DNA of 64,000 nt, from NCBI GenBank assembly GCA_017443025.1, contig JAFSPG010000007.1, forward strand, positions 1 to 64,000. Direction: 5' to 3'. The notes below the pieces were generated by a model, which was given only the letters and a program-made list of their open reading frames with translations, did no database searches and was not told the DNA's origin. Position 1 is the first letter of the stretch. Each line of letters starts with the position of its first letter. A program made the translations under genes and the position numbers. Positions 7,735 to 16,508 of the stretch are shown here, piece by piece. Source of the stretch: Bacteroidales bacterium (GTDB lineage: Bacteria; Bacteroidota; Bacteroidia; Bacteroidales; UBA932).

Positions 7735-8562
7735 CTACTTGGGTAATTGTTTCTTGTAATTGGAGCAGTCGCCTATCATGATGCAACTGCCGTCGCCGAA
7801 TGTCAGGAACAGATCGTCGCCGATTATATCGATGGCCACGGCGCTCTTCTTCGAGAGCTGGAGCCTGCGATAATCGTCATTGAGCAGGAAGGTTCCTTTG
7901 TCGGTACTCAGGAATATCATCCCCATGGGATGGACCGCGATAGCATCTACGGCCCTTTTGTCGGAATAAATCTTAGTCTTTTTATTACCGCTCACGAGGA
8001 AGACATCCTTTCCGTCGGCGAAGAAGATATCTCCGTTGATGTATCCGGCAAGGACTACGCCCTTTTTAGACTGATGCAGAACGTGTCCGTTCTTGTTGAT
8101 GTAGTCGCAGAATACTACGGATTTCGCGGTGGAATAAAGCAGGCCGTCTGCGGCCGGGAAAACTTTGGTGACCGGAGCGTCGGCTTCAAGCAGTGTATAA
8201 TCGGCACCTTTCTCCCAGCTGCGGCAGATTATATTGCCATCGGCGTAGAAGAAGGCCTTGCCGAACCAGCGGACGTCAGCCGCAGGCTGCTTCAGTGGAA
8301 TCTCGAAAACATATAATGTGTCGAGTTTGATTGTAGCGGCGATATTGGCGATTACGGCCACTGGGCAATCCGGAGCGTATTCGCGAACCATAAAGCCTTT
8401 ATCGAGAAGGCCTTTATCAGCCGGGATAACCTCGGCGATGCTGCTGCCCTCGGGAACCAGGACATTATCCTGGCCGGTGGTGGCTTTCTGTTTTCCGGCG
8501 GCTGTTGCGCTTACGGAGGCCATGCACACAAGTGCGAGCGAAATCAAGAATAACTTTTTCAT
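7735..8562 (-). CDS. Exported protein of unknown function, possibly propeller-like
   Basis: A 275-residue protein with a signal peptide cut near ATAAG. The mature part is strand-rich with repeated short blocks (FFYADGNIICRS, LLYSTAKSVVFCDYI, DIFFADGKDVFLVSG, MIFLSTDKGTFLL, LFLTFGDGSCIM), suggesting a beta-propeller-like fold. Five Cys lie in the mature part. The start at 8562 is preferred because AGGAGG lies 6 nt upstream of it; the ATG at 8568 touches the same AGGAGG with no spacing. It follows the 380-residue gene and precedes the TPR-barrel gene in one transcription unit. No known family is recognised. Confidence 0.68.
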   Translation of the reverse strand: MKKLFLISLALVCMASVSATAAGKQKATTGQDNVLVPEGSSIAEVIPADKGLLDKGFMVREYAPDCPVAVIANIAATIKLDTLYVFEIPLKQPAADVRWFGKAFFYADGNIICRSWEKGADYTLLEADAPVTKVFPAADGLLYSTAKSVVFCDYINKNGHVLHQSKKGVVLAGYINGDIFFADGKDVFLVSGNKKTKIYSDKRAVDAIAVHPMGMIFLSTDKGTFLLNDDYRRLQLSKKSAVAIDIIGDDLFLTFGDGSCIMIGDCSNYKKQLPK

Positions 8563-8576
8563 ACTCATCCTCCTTT

Positions 8577-9719
8577 TTATCTGCCCCAGGCAGCGCTATA
8601 GGTTCCACCGGTGTATGCGCCTGCGACTGACTCGCGGGCTTTGGTATCGGCCCTGTCCTTGAATTCCTGCCAGTTGTAGTCGGGGACCTTGCCCGTCCTG
8701 ACGGCTTCCATCGTCTTGTCCTTGAAGTTGTCGACGAGATCCATCGTGTAGTTCTTGTAGAATTTACCAAAGTCGGCCACGCCGGAAATCGTTCCGGCAA
8801 GTTTCACAAGCCCGCCCTTCATCGGCGACAATCCCTTGGAGAGGTTTGCCCAGGTCATGCTCTCGCAGGCGTTCGAGGCCAAATCCTTGGCCTGGCGGAC
8901 GGACTCGCTTTCGTCGAGCCACTCCGTGAACTGATTGTACTTCTTCTTGATGAAGGACTCATCCTCTTCCTTAGGCTCCTCGCTGATGAAGTTTTCGGTG
9001 TCGGGCACGTAATGGACTTCGGTGCTTACCACTTCCATCTTAGGCGCCGCAGGGGTATTCTGCGCCGCGGGAGTGTTCGGGGACTTGAAAACGTCCACGA
9101 ATACAAGGTCATCGGAGTGATTGTCGGTGCCGAGAGACTTGAAGGTGCCGCTGAAAGCGTCCTCGTCAAAACCCGGGCGGTCGTCCTTGACCTCCTCCGG
9201 CTTCTTCTCTTCTTCCCGGAAGAGGGCTTCGATATCTTCTTTGGTCAACTCGTCGAACTTGTCGTCGCCGGTTTGAACCGTCCCGAACTGGTTTGAATTC
9301 TGACCTCCGATAATGTTCATTAACGTGGCATTATCCTTGGCCCAGTCCTTCACTTCGTTTGCCGGACTCGCGGAATAGGTACTTCCGCTGCCCTTGTAAA
9401 TGGTGCCTGTGCCGGCACCAGGTTCAGCGGCACCGGGGAGGGGTGAACCCACGCAGGGCGTAGTAGAAATAACAACGGTGCAACCATCTTCTGTATGCCG
9501 GGCATTGGTTGCCGCCCTTGCAGCTTCGCACTCAGCCTTTGTCGAGAAGGTAGGCCGAACTGACGAAATTGCGCTTTTGTTGAGATAGGTACCCGCGCCA
9601 AAACAATCCCCGTAAACATTCACTTGAAGCTGGAAAGAATACTGGGCGCTGGCCGTGATGGTAAATGTGAAAAACAAGATTGCAGCGAGCAGAAGCCCGC
9701 CATACTTAAGACGAATCAT
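8577..9719 (-). CDS. Exported protein of unknown function with Cys-containing head and acidic linker
   Basis: A 380-residue protein, first gene of the five-gene operon. A signal peptide (residues 1-25) is followed by a head of about 65 residues with four Cys (39, 64, 80, 89) that could form two disulfides. A Gly/Ser/Pro linker, a strongly acidic low-complexity region (about 155-270, rich in Glu, Asp, Lys, Pro) and a helical C-terminal region follow. The stop codon TAA is immediately followed by the next gene's Shine-Dalgarno. I recognise no family. The architecture suggests an extended periplasmic or surface protein, and the operon's thioredoxin-fold protein is a candidate for handling its disulfides. 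Confidence 0.66.
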   Translation of the reverse strand: MIRLKYGGLLLAAILFFTFTITASAQYSFQLQVNVYGDCFGAGTYLNKSAISSVRPTFSTKAECEAARAATNARHTEDGCTVVISTTPCVGSPLPGAAEPGAGTGTIYKGSGSTYSASPANEVKDWAKDNATLMNIIGGQNSNQFGTVQTGDDKFDELTKEDIEALFREEEKKPEEVKDDRPGFDEDAFSGTFKSLGTDNHSDDLVFVDVFKSPNTPAAQNTPAAPKMEVVSTEVHYVPDTENFISEEPKEEDESFIKKKYNQFTEWLDESESVRQAKDLASNACESMTWANLSKGLSPMKGGLVKLAGTISGVADFGKFYKNYTMDLVDNFKDKTMEAVRTGKVPDYNWQEFKDRADTKARESVAGAYTGGTYSAAWGR

Positions 9720-9796
9720 AGCGCTAATTGTCTGTATTTCGTGCTAATATACATTTTACATTTGACAATTCCAAATCCGCGCGAACAGCCTGAGCG

Positions 9797-9933
9797 GTGC
9801 AGTCGTCCCAAAAAATTGGGACGTCCGCGCCGAAAACCGCCAAAAACAGTGCAGTCGTCCCAAAAAATTGGGACGTCCGCGCCGAAAACCGCCAAAAACA
9901 GTGCAGTCGTCCCAGTTTTTGGGACGACTGCAC
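9797..9933. repeat. 52-bp tandem repeat, 2.6 copies, with nested palindromes
   Basis: Copies begin at 9797, 9849 and 9901 with an exact 52-bp period. Each of the first two contains the perfect inverted repeat GTCCCAA-AAAA-TTGGGAC. The third is truncated and instead forms one perfect 14-bp stem (9901-9914 with 9920-9933, 5-nt loop). The block lies between the TonB receptor gene (ends 9957) and the operon starting at 9719. Its stems followed by T-rich DNA on the minus strand could act as terminators. Confidence 0.88.
9901..9933 (-). terminator. Candidate terminator of the TonB receptor gene
   Basis: A perfect 14-bp stem with a 5-nt loop is followed on the minus strand by TGTTTTTGG. It sits 24 nt after the receptor's stop codon. 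The T run is interrupted, so termination strength is uncertain. Confidence 0.55.
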
Positions 9934-9956
9934 CGATAAAAATAATTCTTCTGTAA

Positions 9957-12900
9957 TTAGAAACTGAGTTTTGCGCTCAAGAGCATCTGCCAGGTGTTGT
10001 AAACGTTCTTGTAAGTGTTTACAACAGGCTTGTTGAAGGTGTACACACCGTTCTTGTAAGTGAGGATGTTCTCCCTGCTGATCTGCTTGCTCAGACCCCA
10101 GTCGGAATTGAGCAGGTTGGCAAAGTTGATGATATCCACACCGAGAGTGAGGGTGTTGGTGTGACCTGCCACGTTGAACTTGAAGTCCTGGGCAACCTTC
10201 ACGTTGAAGCGATTCTGCCAAGGAGCAACCTTTGCGCCGCGCTTGGAGTACTCGCCACGGTGATGCTTGGTGTAGCTGTCGTGCTCGATGAAGTCGCGGA
10301 AAGCTTCTTTGTTCTCCTCGCTGGTGAACTTCATCACGGAGAGGTCAAGGTCATCCGGGATGTACATCAGGTTGTAGGAACCACCTTCACCGGTAACGTT
10401 ATCCATTGCATAGGAATAGCGGGAATAGGAATATCCGCCAATCCAGCAGTGATTGTAGCCCTCATAGAAGACACCAATCGTGGTAGCAAGGTGCTTGCCT
10501 TCAGGAATGCGCCAGCTGACGTTTGCAATCAGGCGGTGAGGAGATACGAAGCCGGAATAGCCGAGCTCAGGCTCGTTGGAACCGTTGACTGCATAGTTGC
10601 CGCCGGAGAAGAGGGAAGAAACCTGGTCGCCGTAGCCTTCCTGGACGGTCTTGGAAACGCTGTAGGTGTAAGCTGCCATTGCAGAAAGTCCGAAGGAGAA
10701 ATCTTTCTGGAGCTTGGCGGTTACGGAAGCGTAGTATCCGTGCTTGTCGATATTGGTCAGGTAGTAAGGGGTTACTGAGCCGTTCTGGGAGTTCTTGATG
10801 TTCTCGGAATTCCAGAGGCTGCGAGGAGTGGGCTCGCCCGGGAGACGGATGCCACCGTCAACCTTCTTGTAACCGAGGCGGAGGGCTGCGACAGTCTCGA
10901 GGTCGCGGCTGTAGATACCCTCGACGCTACCCTTGATTCCGAAAGGAAGCTGGACGTCTGCAGCAAGGCTGAACTTGGCGGCAGTAGGCATCTTCAGCTT
11001 GGTGTCGATGATGGTAGCCTGGGTAGGAGCGGCAAGATCCTGCTTTACGAAGGTTCCGCCATAGATGTCGGCGAGGATGTCGGCGGTATTGGTGTGGAAG
11101 TTAGGCCATACACCCTGAGTTCCCCTCGGGAGGATGTACTGAGCCTGGAGGCAGTTGCTGTTGCCGGCTACGGATACGATCCATACGAAAGGAATACGTC
11201 CGGTGTAGATACCTGCGCCACCACGGAGGATGAGCTTACGGTTCTTCAGGACATCCCAGTTGAAGCCGATACGAGGCGAGATGGAAGGAATGCTCTGAGG
11301 CATGTGCTGGGTCGAGAGACCGTGGATGGAATTGTCACCCTGAGCGAGTTCTGCAAATTCCTTGTTGAAATTATCCTTCAGCTTAGGATAGTAAGGGAGC
11401 TCGAAGCGGAGGCCGGCAGTGAGCTTGAAGTAATCGCTGAAGTTGATTTCGTCCTGGGCGTACCAGGAGGCCTGAACATATTCAAACGCAGGATAAGTCT
11501 GCGAGAGATTGTCGTTGTTGGGGTGAGTGATAGCGAAAGCTGCGGGAGCGCCGCCGGCCTTGAAATCCTCCCAGCTGTCGTAAACATAGTATCCGAGACC
11601 GCCCTGCATGAAGCCGTTCTTGGTCTTGTTGTACTCGAACTGACCACCGAGGAGGAAGTTGTGGATTCCGTTGGTTATGGTGATTTCGTCGGTAACGGTA
11701 TATGTGTTGACGTCGCGGAGATTACCGTAGGTGAAGGGGTCCGGCCCGAAGGAAGTGATCACGGCATTGGTATCGCCGTAGGGCTCCATGATATCCACCG
11801 TAGGGAAGTTTCCGCCTTCGAAGGAACGGGGCTCATTCTGGCGTGACCAGGTCAGACGGAGCATGTTGGACACTTTGTCGCCGAAGCGGCTGTTGAGCTC
11901 GGCAGCGACGGAGGTGTAGTTACGCTCCTGATAGTAACGGTTGCTCTCGAAGAACATTGCATAGTCCGAAGTACGGCCGAAAGCCTTGCGGTCGTAAGGA
12001 TTAGGGACGATAGGGTTGACCGAGTTCGAAGGAGAGTTGGAATCGTAGTTATGGGTATGGCTGAACCTTACATTGAGTTTGTGGTTCTCGTTGATGATCC
12101 AGTCGAGACGGGCCATGATCTTATAGTCAGGAGTCTTGAGGGAATAGCCCTGATAACGTCCTGGATTATATCCATAGTTGTCGTGAAGATAACCGAGAAC
12201 CTCGTTCATGAAGGTATCGGTAGGGCGGACCACCGTGCCACCGGGCTGGAAGTCGTCGCCGGTCCTGCCGGCACCTTCGCTGACCACCTTGCTGGAACCG
12301 GGGACATTATCCCAGGTGTATTCGCCGTTTACAAAGAAGAAGAGCTTGTTCTTGATGATAGGGCCACCGATGGAGACACCGAGGGTGTTGTCAAGGAAGT
12401 CGCTCTTGGGAATATCTTTCCCTTCAATCTTAAAGCCACGAACCTTTTCGCTTGTGTAATAGTCGTACACGGAAGCGTGAAATTCATTGGTACCGCTCTT
12501 GGTAACAGCGTTGATTGCACCGCCGGTAAAGCCGGACTGGCGGACATCGAAAGGAGTGATGCTAACGCTGAGCTGGTCAAGGGCGTCCAGTGAAATAGGA
12601 GAGCCGTTGCCAGGCAGGTTGGAACCGATACCGAAGGCGTTGTTGAAGGCTGCACCATCGACGGTGACATACGATGAACGGTAGTTACCGCCGCCGATTG
12701 CAAGGCCGTTGCTGGTTGAAGATGCCTGAGGAGTGAGCTTCATTACGTCGTTCATGCTGCGGCTGACGGTAGGGAGGGCCGACATCGTCCTCTGGCTTAC
12801 CGATGTGCCGACTCCTGAGCGCTGGAGCTGCATGCTTGAATCGTTGCCGTCGGCTACGAATACTGCTGCATCAAGCGTCAGGCTTTCGTCCTCAAGGGTA

Positions 12901-13220
12901 GCGTCGAGTGTAAGAATCTCACCGAGGGGGGCATAGATACCTACATGCTCGACCTTGCGGTAACCAAGCATTTCGACAGTCACTTTGTAAGGGCCGCCAG
13001 GGACAGTACCGTTGATACGGTAATTACCCTTTGCGTCGGATACAGTGAAATAAGAAGCACCCGTAGGCTGATAGACAGCGACCACGGTAGCGCCTGCTAC
13101 GGCACCTTCCTTGTCGGCAATACGGCCGGCAATAGATGATGTGGTAACCTGAGCAAACGAAGAGACGGCAGCCAACACTGATATAACAGCGGCTGCAACA
13201 AATCTAAAAGATTGATTCAT
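9957..13220 (-). CDS. Oar-like TonB-dependent outer-membrane receptor
   Basis: A 1087-residue outer-membrane transporter. A signal peptide (about residues 1-23) is followed by a carboxypeptidase-regulatory-like beta-sandwich (about 27-110, SSIAGRIADKEGAVAGATVV). The TonB plug comes next (about 130-240, with LTPQASSTSNGLAIGGGNYR and GGAINAVTKSGTNEFHAS), then a long barrel ending in LLSAKLSF with a terminal Phe. This matches Oar-like receptors rather than SusC: no SusD partner is nearby and the plug lacks the SusC signature. It would import an unknown ligand using the TonB/ExbBD proton-motive system. It has its own strong promoter. The exported operon at 4915-9719 follows on the same strand. 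Confidence 0.9.
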   Translation of the reverse strand: MNQSFRFVAAAVISVLAAVSSFAQVTTSSIAGRIADKEGAVAGATVVAVYQPTGASYFTVSDAKGNYRINGTVPGGPYKVTVEMLGYRKVEHVGIYAPLGEILTLDATLEDESLTLDAAVFVADGNDSSMQLQRSGVGTSVSQRTMSALPTVSRSMNDVMKLTPQASSTSNGLAIGGGNYRSSYVTVDGAAFNNAFGIGSNLPGNGSPISLDALDQLSVSITPFDVRQSGFTGGAINAVTKSGTNEFHASVYDYYTSEKVRGFKIEGKDIPKSDFLDNTLGVSIGGPIIKNKLFFFVNGEYTWDNVPGSSKVVSEGAGRTGDDFQPGGTVVRPTDTFMNEVLGYLHDNYGYNPGRYQGYSLKTPDYKIMARLDWIINENHKLNVRFSHTHNYDSNSPSNSVNPIVPNPYDRKAFGRTSDYAMFFESNRYYQERNYTSVAAELNSRFGDKVSNMLRLTWSRQNEPRSFEGGNFPTVDIMEPYGDTNAVITSFGPDPFTYGNLRDVNTYTVTDEITITNGIHNFLLGGQFEYNKTKNGFMQGGLGYYVYDSWEDFKAGGAPAAFAITHPNNDNLSQTYPAFEYVQASWYAQDEINFSDYFKLTAGLRFELPYYPKLKDNFNKEFAELAQGDNSIHGLSTQHMPQSIPSISPRIGFNWDVLKNRKLILRGGAGIYTGRIPFVWIVSVAGNSNCLQAQYILPRGTQGVWPNFHTNTADILADIYGGTFVKQDLAAPTQATIIDTKLKMPTAAKFSLAADVQLPFGIKGSVEGIYSRDLETVAALRLGYKKVDGGIRLPGEPTPRSLWNSENIKNSQNGSVTPYYLTNIDKHGYYASVTAKLQKDFSFGLSAMAAYTYSVSKTVQEGYGDQVSSLFSGGNYAVNGSNEPELGYSGFVSPHRLIANVSWRIPEGKHLATTIGVFYEGYNHCWIGGYSYSRYSYAMDNVTGEGGSYNLMYIPDDLDLSVMKFTSEENKEAFRDFIEHDSYTKHHRGEYSKRGAKVAPWQNRFNVKVAQDFKFNVAGHTNTLTLGVDIINFANLLNSDWGLSKQISRENILTYKNGVYTFNKPVVNTYKNVYNTWQMLLSAKLSF

Positions 13221-13253
13221 AGGTTTGATTGAAGTTTAGAAAATTTCCTGACA

Positions 13254-13284
13254 CAAAAATAAAACATTTTGAAATCGCCGCAAA
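13254..13284 (-). promoter_or_regulatory. Promoter of the Oar-like receptor gene
   Basis: On the minus strand TTTG (13284-13281), exactly 19 bp, then TATTTTTG (13261-13254) match the Bacteroidota consensus. The start near 13248 leaves a leader of about 28 nt before the ATG at 13220. Confidence 0.8.
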
Positions 13285-13365
13285 ATCTATATCGTTTTAC
13301 TTTGACATTTTTTTCAATCAATCTGAAAAAACGAAATTAAATCGGCGCGAATCAGGAAAAATCAT

Positions 13366-13373
13366 TAACTTTG
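13366..13373 (+). promoter_or_regulatory. -7 box of the metK promoter
   Basis: TAACTTTG at 13366-13373 fits TAnnTTTG. Transcription starting near 13380 would produce a leader of about 80 nt containing a small hairpin and the SAM-II-like element. Confidence 0.7.
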
Positions 13374-13390
13374 CAGTCCTTAACATATCA

Positions 13391-13459
13391 GGAAGCTATG
13401 CTTCCGAAGTGGAAAGATTTGGCTGCTTGCAACCACTGTTTAAAAAATGCTAAAAAACT
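13391..13459 (+). promoter_or_regulatory. SAM-II-like riboswitch in the metK leader
   Basis: The leader shows the ordered SAM-II (metA element) motifs: P1 5' strand AGTGG (13408-13412), GATTTGG, GCTTGCAA, P1 3' strand CCACT (13433-13437), GTTTAAA and GCTAAAAA (13449-13456). ATTT in the loop can pair with AAAT just before GCTAAAAA as the pseudoknot. GCTAAAAA ends 3 nt before the ATG, so ligand binding would mask the initiation region and shut off S-adenosylmethionine synthesis. A separate hairpin GGAAGC-TAT-GCTTCC (13391-13405) precedes it. SAM-II is best known from alphaproteobacteria. The match is by eye. Confidence 0.72.
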
Positions 13460-14719
13460 ATGAACTATCTGTTTACTTCCGAATCCGTTTCTGAAGGGCA
13501 CCCTGATAAGGTAGCCGACCAGATTTCCGATGCAATCCTCGATGAATTCCTCCGCCAGGACCGCCGTGCCAAGGTAGCCTGCGAGACATTCTGTTCTACC
13601 GGCCTTGTGGTCGTGGGTGGAGAAGTCCGTTCCGATGACGCCTACGTCGATATTCAGGATGTCGTCCGCCGGGTAATCGACCGAATCGGTTACAACAAAG
13701 CCGAATATATGTTCGACTCCAATTCCTGCGGCGTTCTGTCGGCCATCCACGAGCAGAGCGGCGACATCAACCGTGGCGTCGAGAGAGAAAATCCCGAGGA
13801 GCAGGGAGCCGGCGATCAGGGCATAATGTTCGGTTACGCCTGCCGCGACACCGAAGATTATATGCCTCTCCCCCTCGCGCTTTCGCATCTTGCGCTGAGG
13901 ATTCTGGCCGATATCCGCCGCGAGGCCGCGTCCCCTATGCCATACCTCAGGCCCGACGCCAAGGCACAGTTCACCATAGAGTATGACGATGCCACCCATA
14001 AACCCCTGCGCATCCACACTATGGTGCTCTCGACGCAGCACGACGAATTCGATACAGATGAGAAAATGCACGCGCGCATCACGCGCGACGTACGCGAGGT
14101 CTTGATTCCGCGAATCAAGGCTCAGCTGCCGGCCGAAACCGCAGCACTTTTTGATGCCGATTTGATTCTGCACGTCAATCCTACCGGAAAATTCGTGATT
14201 GGCGGCCCTGCAGGCGATACAGGCCTTACCGGGCGCAAGATTATCGTGGATACCTACGGCGGCCGCGGTGCTCACGGCGGCGGAGCCTTCTCCGGCAAGG
14301 ACCCGTCGAAGGTCGACCGTTCCGGAGCCTATGCCGCCCGCTATATAGCCAAGAATCTCGTAGCTGCAGGAGTGGCCGACGAAATGCTGATTCAGGTTTC
14401 TTATGCAATCGGAGTGGCAAAGCCGCTGAGCATTTACGCCAATAGTTACGGAACCGCCCGGGCCGGCCTGAGCGACAGCCAGATAGCAGCCCGCATCGGC
14501 GAACTCTTTGACCTCCGACCGGCTAAAATCGTCGAGAAATTCGGCCTCGACAATCCTATCTACGAACCCACTGCCGCATACGGCCACATGGGCCGCAAGC
14601 CCTTCACCCGCAAGGTGAAACTGCGCCGCGGCGGCCGCGAAGAAGAGCGCGAAGTCCGCTTCTTCGCCTGGGAGGAGCTCGACGCCGTCCCCGCCATCCG
14701 CGCCGCCTTCGGCATTTAA
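13460..14719 (+). CDS. metK: S-adenosylmethionine synthase
   Basis: A 419-residue cytoplasmic enzyme that makes S-adenosylmethionine from ATP and methionine. It has all three MetK domains and motifs: [17 protein letters not shown] near the N-terminus (ATP and metal binding), [12 protein letters not shown] near residue 115 and [19 protein letters not shown] near residue 275 (phosphate-binding loop). Length is close to Bacteroides MetK (about 430). The start codon follows the SAM-II-like element by 3 nt, giving product feedback control. The gene is monocistronic, convergent with the ComF-like gene. Confidence 0.97.
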   Translation: MNYLFTSESVSEGHPDKVADQISDAILDEFLRQDRRAKVACETFCSTGLVVVGGEVRSDDAYVDIQDVVRRVIDRIGYNKAEYMFDSNSCGVLSAIHEQSGDINRGVERENPEEQGAGDQGIMFGYACRDTEDYMPLPLALSHLALRILADIRREAASPMPYLRPDAKAQFTIEYDDATHKPLRIHTMVLSTQHDEFDTDEKMHARITRDVREVLIPRIKAQLPAETAALFDADLILHVNPTGKFVIGGPAGDTGLTGRKIIVDTYGGRGAHGGGAFSGKDPSKVDRSGAYAARYIAKNLVAAGVADEMLIQVSYAIGVAKPLSIYANSYGTARAGLSDSQIAARIGELFDLRPAKIVEKFGLDNPIYEPTAAYGHMGRKPFTRKVKLRRGGREEEREVRFFAWEELDAVPAIRAAFGI

Positions 14720-14721
14720 AC

Positions 14722-14738
14722 AGCCGCCAAAACGGCCG
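14722..14738. repeat. 17-mer shared inverted with the 22.6-kb intergenic block
   Basis: AGCCGCCAAAACGGCCG directly after metK is the exact complement of CGGCCGTTTTGGCGGCT at 22618-22634. GCCG...CGGC can form a small hairpin that may end both convergent genes, metK and the ComF-like gene. Confidence 0.6.
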
Positions 14739-14748
14739 CACCGGTTAG

Positions 14749-15579
14749 CTATGAAGAGTGCGCGAAGGCTAGGGTAAGGATGGAGATATTAAAATCTTTC
14801 CGGATTATTAGGAGAGCTTCGCGGCAGGCGTAGAGCGTCGAACCGGTCGTAAACACATCGTCAATAAGTAATAAGTTTGACTGCTCGGGAAGCGAGGAGA
14901 GCGCTTTGGGGCGGGCGGTGAAGGCGCCGGCGACGTTGGAGAGGCGGTTGTCGGTGCCGAGGGTGGTCTGGCTGTGCGTCGAGCGGTGACGACGGAGGAT
15001 GTCGCCGCGGCAGGGGACGCCGAGGTGCCGCGCTATTTCTCGGGCAATCACCTCGGCCTGATTGAGCCCGCGCGAGAAGCGTCGCCGCCAGTGCAACGGC
15101 ACCGGTATCACCGCATCGAAGTGCACCGGCCAGCTCCGGCAGGAGGCTTTGGATGGCGTGGCCGGCAAGCCGCTCGCCGGTTCGCCCAACAGGCGCTCGG
15201 CGGCGAGGCTGGCGAAGAAGCGGCCGAGGGCTACGTTCCCGCCGTATTTGAGTGCCTGAGTGATGTTGGCATAGTCACCCTCATAATAGAAGAGCGCCGC
15301 CGCGGGAGCATACGGCTCCAAATTGGGAACTGCTTCGGTGGAGCCTTCAGCGGCCCAGGCCCCGTCGCCGACAGGCGCCTCCCTTCTCTGCAATCCCCGC
15401 TGAATCAGCGCGTTGAAGGCATCGGCCATGGCGTTGCGCCCGCCAAGCCGGTGATACGTAAAAGGCATATCTGCCAGACAATGCAAGCAGATATGCCTTT
15501 CGTGTTGTAAGAGTGTGCGTCCGCAGACCACGCACGTTGCCGGGATAAGGATATCCCTCGCCGCCCTGAAGATATTCAT
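14749..15579 (-). CDS. ComF-family phosphoribosyltransferase-like protein
   Basis: A 276-residue cytoplasmic protein of the ComF/GntX family. The N-terminal zinc ribbon has CVVCGR and CLHC (residues about 16-19 and 31-34). The C-terminal phosphoribosyltransferase fold contains FDAVIPVPLHWRRRFSRGLNQAE and the PRPP-binding loop LLIDDVFTTGST (about residue 240). ComF relatives support uptake of transforming DNA in competent bacteria, but here there is no competence gene neighbour, so the role is open. It ends next to metK and starts about 50 nt after fabG's stop on the same strand. Confidence 0.88.
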   Translation of the reverse strand: MNIFRAARDILIPATCVVCGRTLLQHERHICLHCLADMPFTYHRLGGRNAMADAFNALIQRGLQRREAPVGDGAWAAEGSTEAVPNLEPYAPAAALFYYEGDYANITQALKYGGNVALGRFFASLAAERLLGEPASGLPATPSKASCRSWPVHFDAVIPVPLHWRRRFSRGLNQAEVIAREIARHLGVPCRGDILRRHRSTHSQTTLGTDNRLSNVAGAFTARPKALSSLPEQSNLLLIDDVFTTGSTLYACREALLIIRKDFNISILTLAFAHSS

Positions 15580-15631
15580 TCAATTACGGGAAAACGGCCG
15601 GCAACTACCGTGATCTTTCAAATAGAATTTT

Positions 15632-16378
15632 CTACATGTTCATTCCACCGTCGACCTGAATTACCTGGCCGGAAACGTATGATGACATATCGCTGGCAAG
15701 GAAAGTGGCGACATTGGCGATATCTTCGACGGTACCTCCGCGACGGAGAGGAATTCTCTCCATCCACTCGGCGCGAACTTCCTCGGGGAGAGCCTGTGTC
15801 ATGGCAGTCTCGATGAAGCCGGGAGCGATGGCATTGGCACGGATGCCCTTTCGGCCCATCTCCTGGCCGATACTCTTGGCAAGAGCGATAAGGCCGGCCT
15901 TCGAAGCGGCATAGTTGGCCTGTGCGGCATTGCCGTGAACGCCAACCACGGAAGACATATTGATGATACTTCCTGCTTTCTGACGCATCATCACGGGAAT
16001 GACGGCGTGAATGAAGTTGAATGCTGATTTGAGGTTGACGGCAAGAACGGCATCCCACTGCTGCTCGGTCATCTTGAGCATGAGTCCGTCCTTGGTGATA
16101 CCTGCATTGTTGACCAGAATATCAATCTTTCCGAAATCAGCCTTGATCTGCTCGACCACCTCGTGAGTTTCGTCGAAGTTGGCGGCATTGGAGGCGTATG
16201 CCTTGACCTTGTGGCCGAAAGCTTCGATTTCGGCGACGGTCTTCTCGGCATCTTCATTTATGACGAGATCGGTAAAAGCGATGTCGGCTCCCTCGGATGC
16301 ATATTTGAGGGCGATGGCTTTTCCGATTCCTCTGGCAGCTCCGGTAATGAGTGCTACCTTTCCTTCTAAAAGTCCCAT
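15632..16378 (-). CDS. fabG: 3-oxoacyl-[acyl-carrier-protein] reductase
   Basis: A 248-residue short-chain dehydrogenase that reduces 3-oxoacyl-ACP with NADPH in fatty-acid elongation. It has the cofactor loop TGAARGIG (residues 12-19), NNAGI, and the catalytic Ser-Tyr-Lys in NMSSVVGVHGNAAQANYAASK. The ATG at 16378 (MGLLEGKVALITG) gives the normal family N-terminus; a longer in-frame reading from 16453 would extend across the promoter. The match to FabG is strong, though SDR paralogs can be hard to tell apart. Confidence 0.92.
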   Translation of the reverse strand: MGLLEGKVALITGAARGIGKAIALKYASEGADIAFTDLVINEDAEKTVAEIEAFGHKVKAYASNAANFDETHEVVEQIKADFGKIDILVNNAGITKDGLMLKMTEQQWDAVLAVNLKSAFNFIHAVIPVMMRQKAGSIINMSSVVGVHGNAAQANYAASKAGLIALAKSIGQEMGRKGIRANAIAPGFIETAMTQALPEEVRAEWMERIPLRRGGTVEDIANVATFLASDMSSYVSGQVIQVDGGMNM

Positions 16379-16429
16379 AAAAATCTTTTTAAATAACAAT
16401 CGGCCTTTTTCAAGACCCGTAATGCACGG

Positions 16430-16460
16430 CAAAATTAACTTATCTGTCCGCAATTACAAA
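16430..16460 (-). promoter_or_regulatory. fabG promoter
   Basis: On the minus strand TTTG (16460-16457), exactly 19 bp, TAATTTTG (16437-16430). The start near 16424 gives a leader of about 46 nt and excludes the longer coding start at 16453. Confidence 0.78.
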
Positions 16461-16468
16461 ATATTTTG

Positions 16469-16476
16469 TAATTTTG
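16469..16476 (+). promoter_or_regulatory. -7 box of the nhaA promoter
   Basis: TAATTTTG at 16469-16476, divergent from and interleaved with the fabG promoter. A GGAGGA Shine-Dalgarno-like stretch follows at about 16488-16494. Confidence 0.55.
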
Positions 16477-16508
16477 CGTAGATTGAAAGGAGGAAGACAT
16501 CATTTGTT

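Noticed and set aside
9797-9933. CRISPR array
   Set aside because: Contiguous tandem units with no unique spacers and no cas genes.
9957-13220. SusC of a polysaccharide utilisation locus
   Set aside because: No SusD-like lipoprotein beside it and the plug/regulatory domain pattern is Oar-like.
13388-14587. Long open frame antisense to metK
   Set aside because: Fully overlaps an unambiguous metK gene; shadow of its codon bias, no family features.
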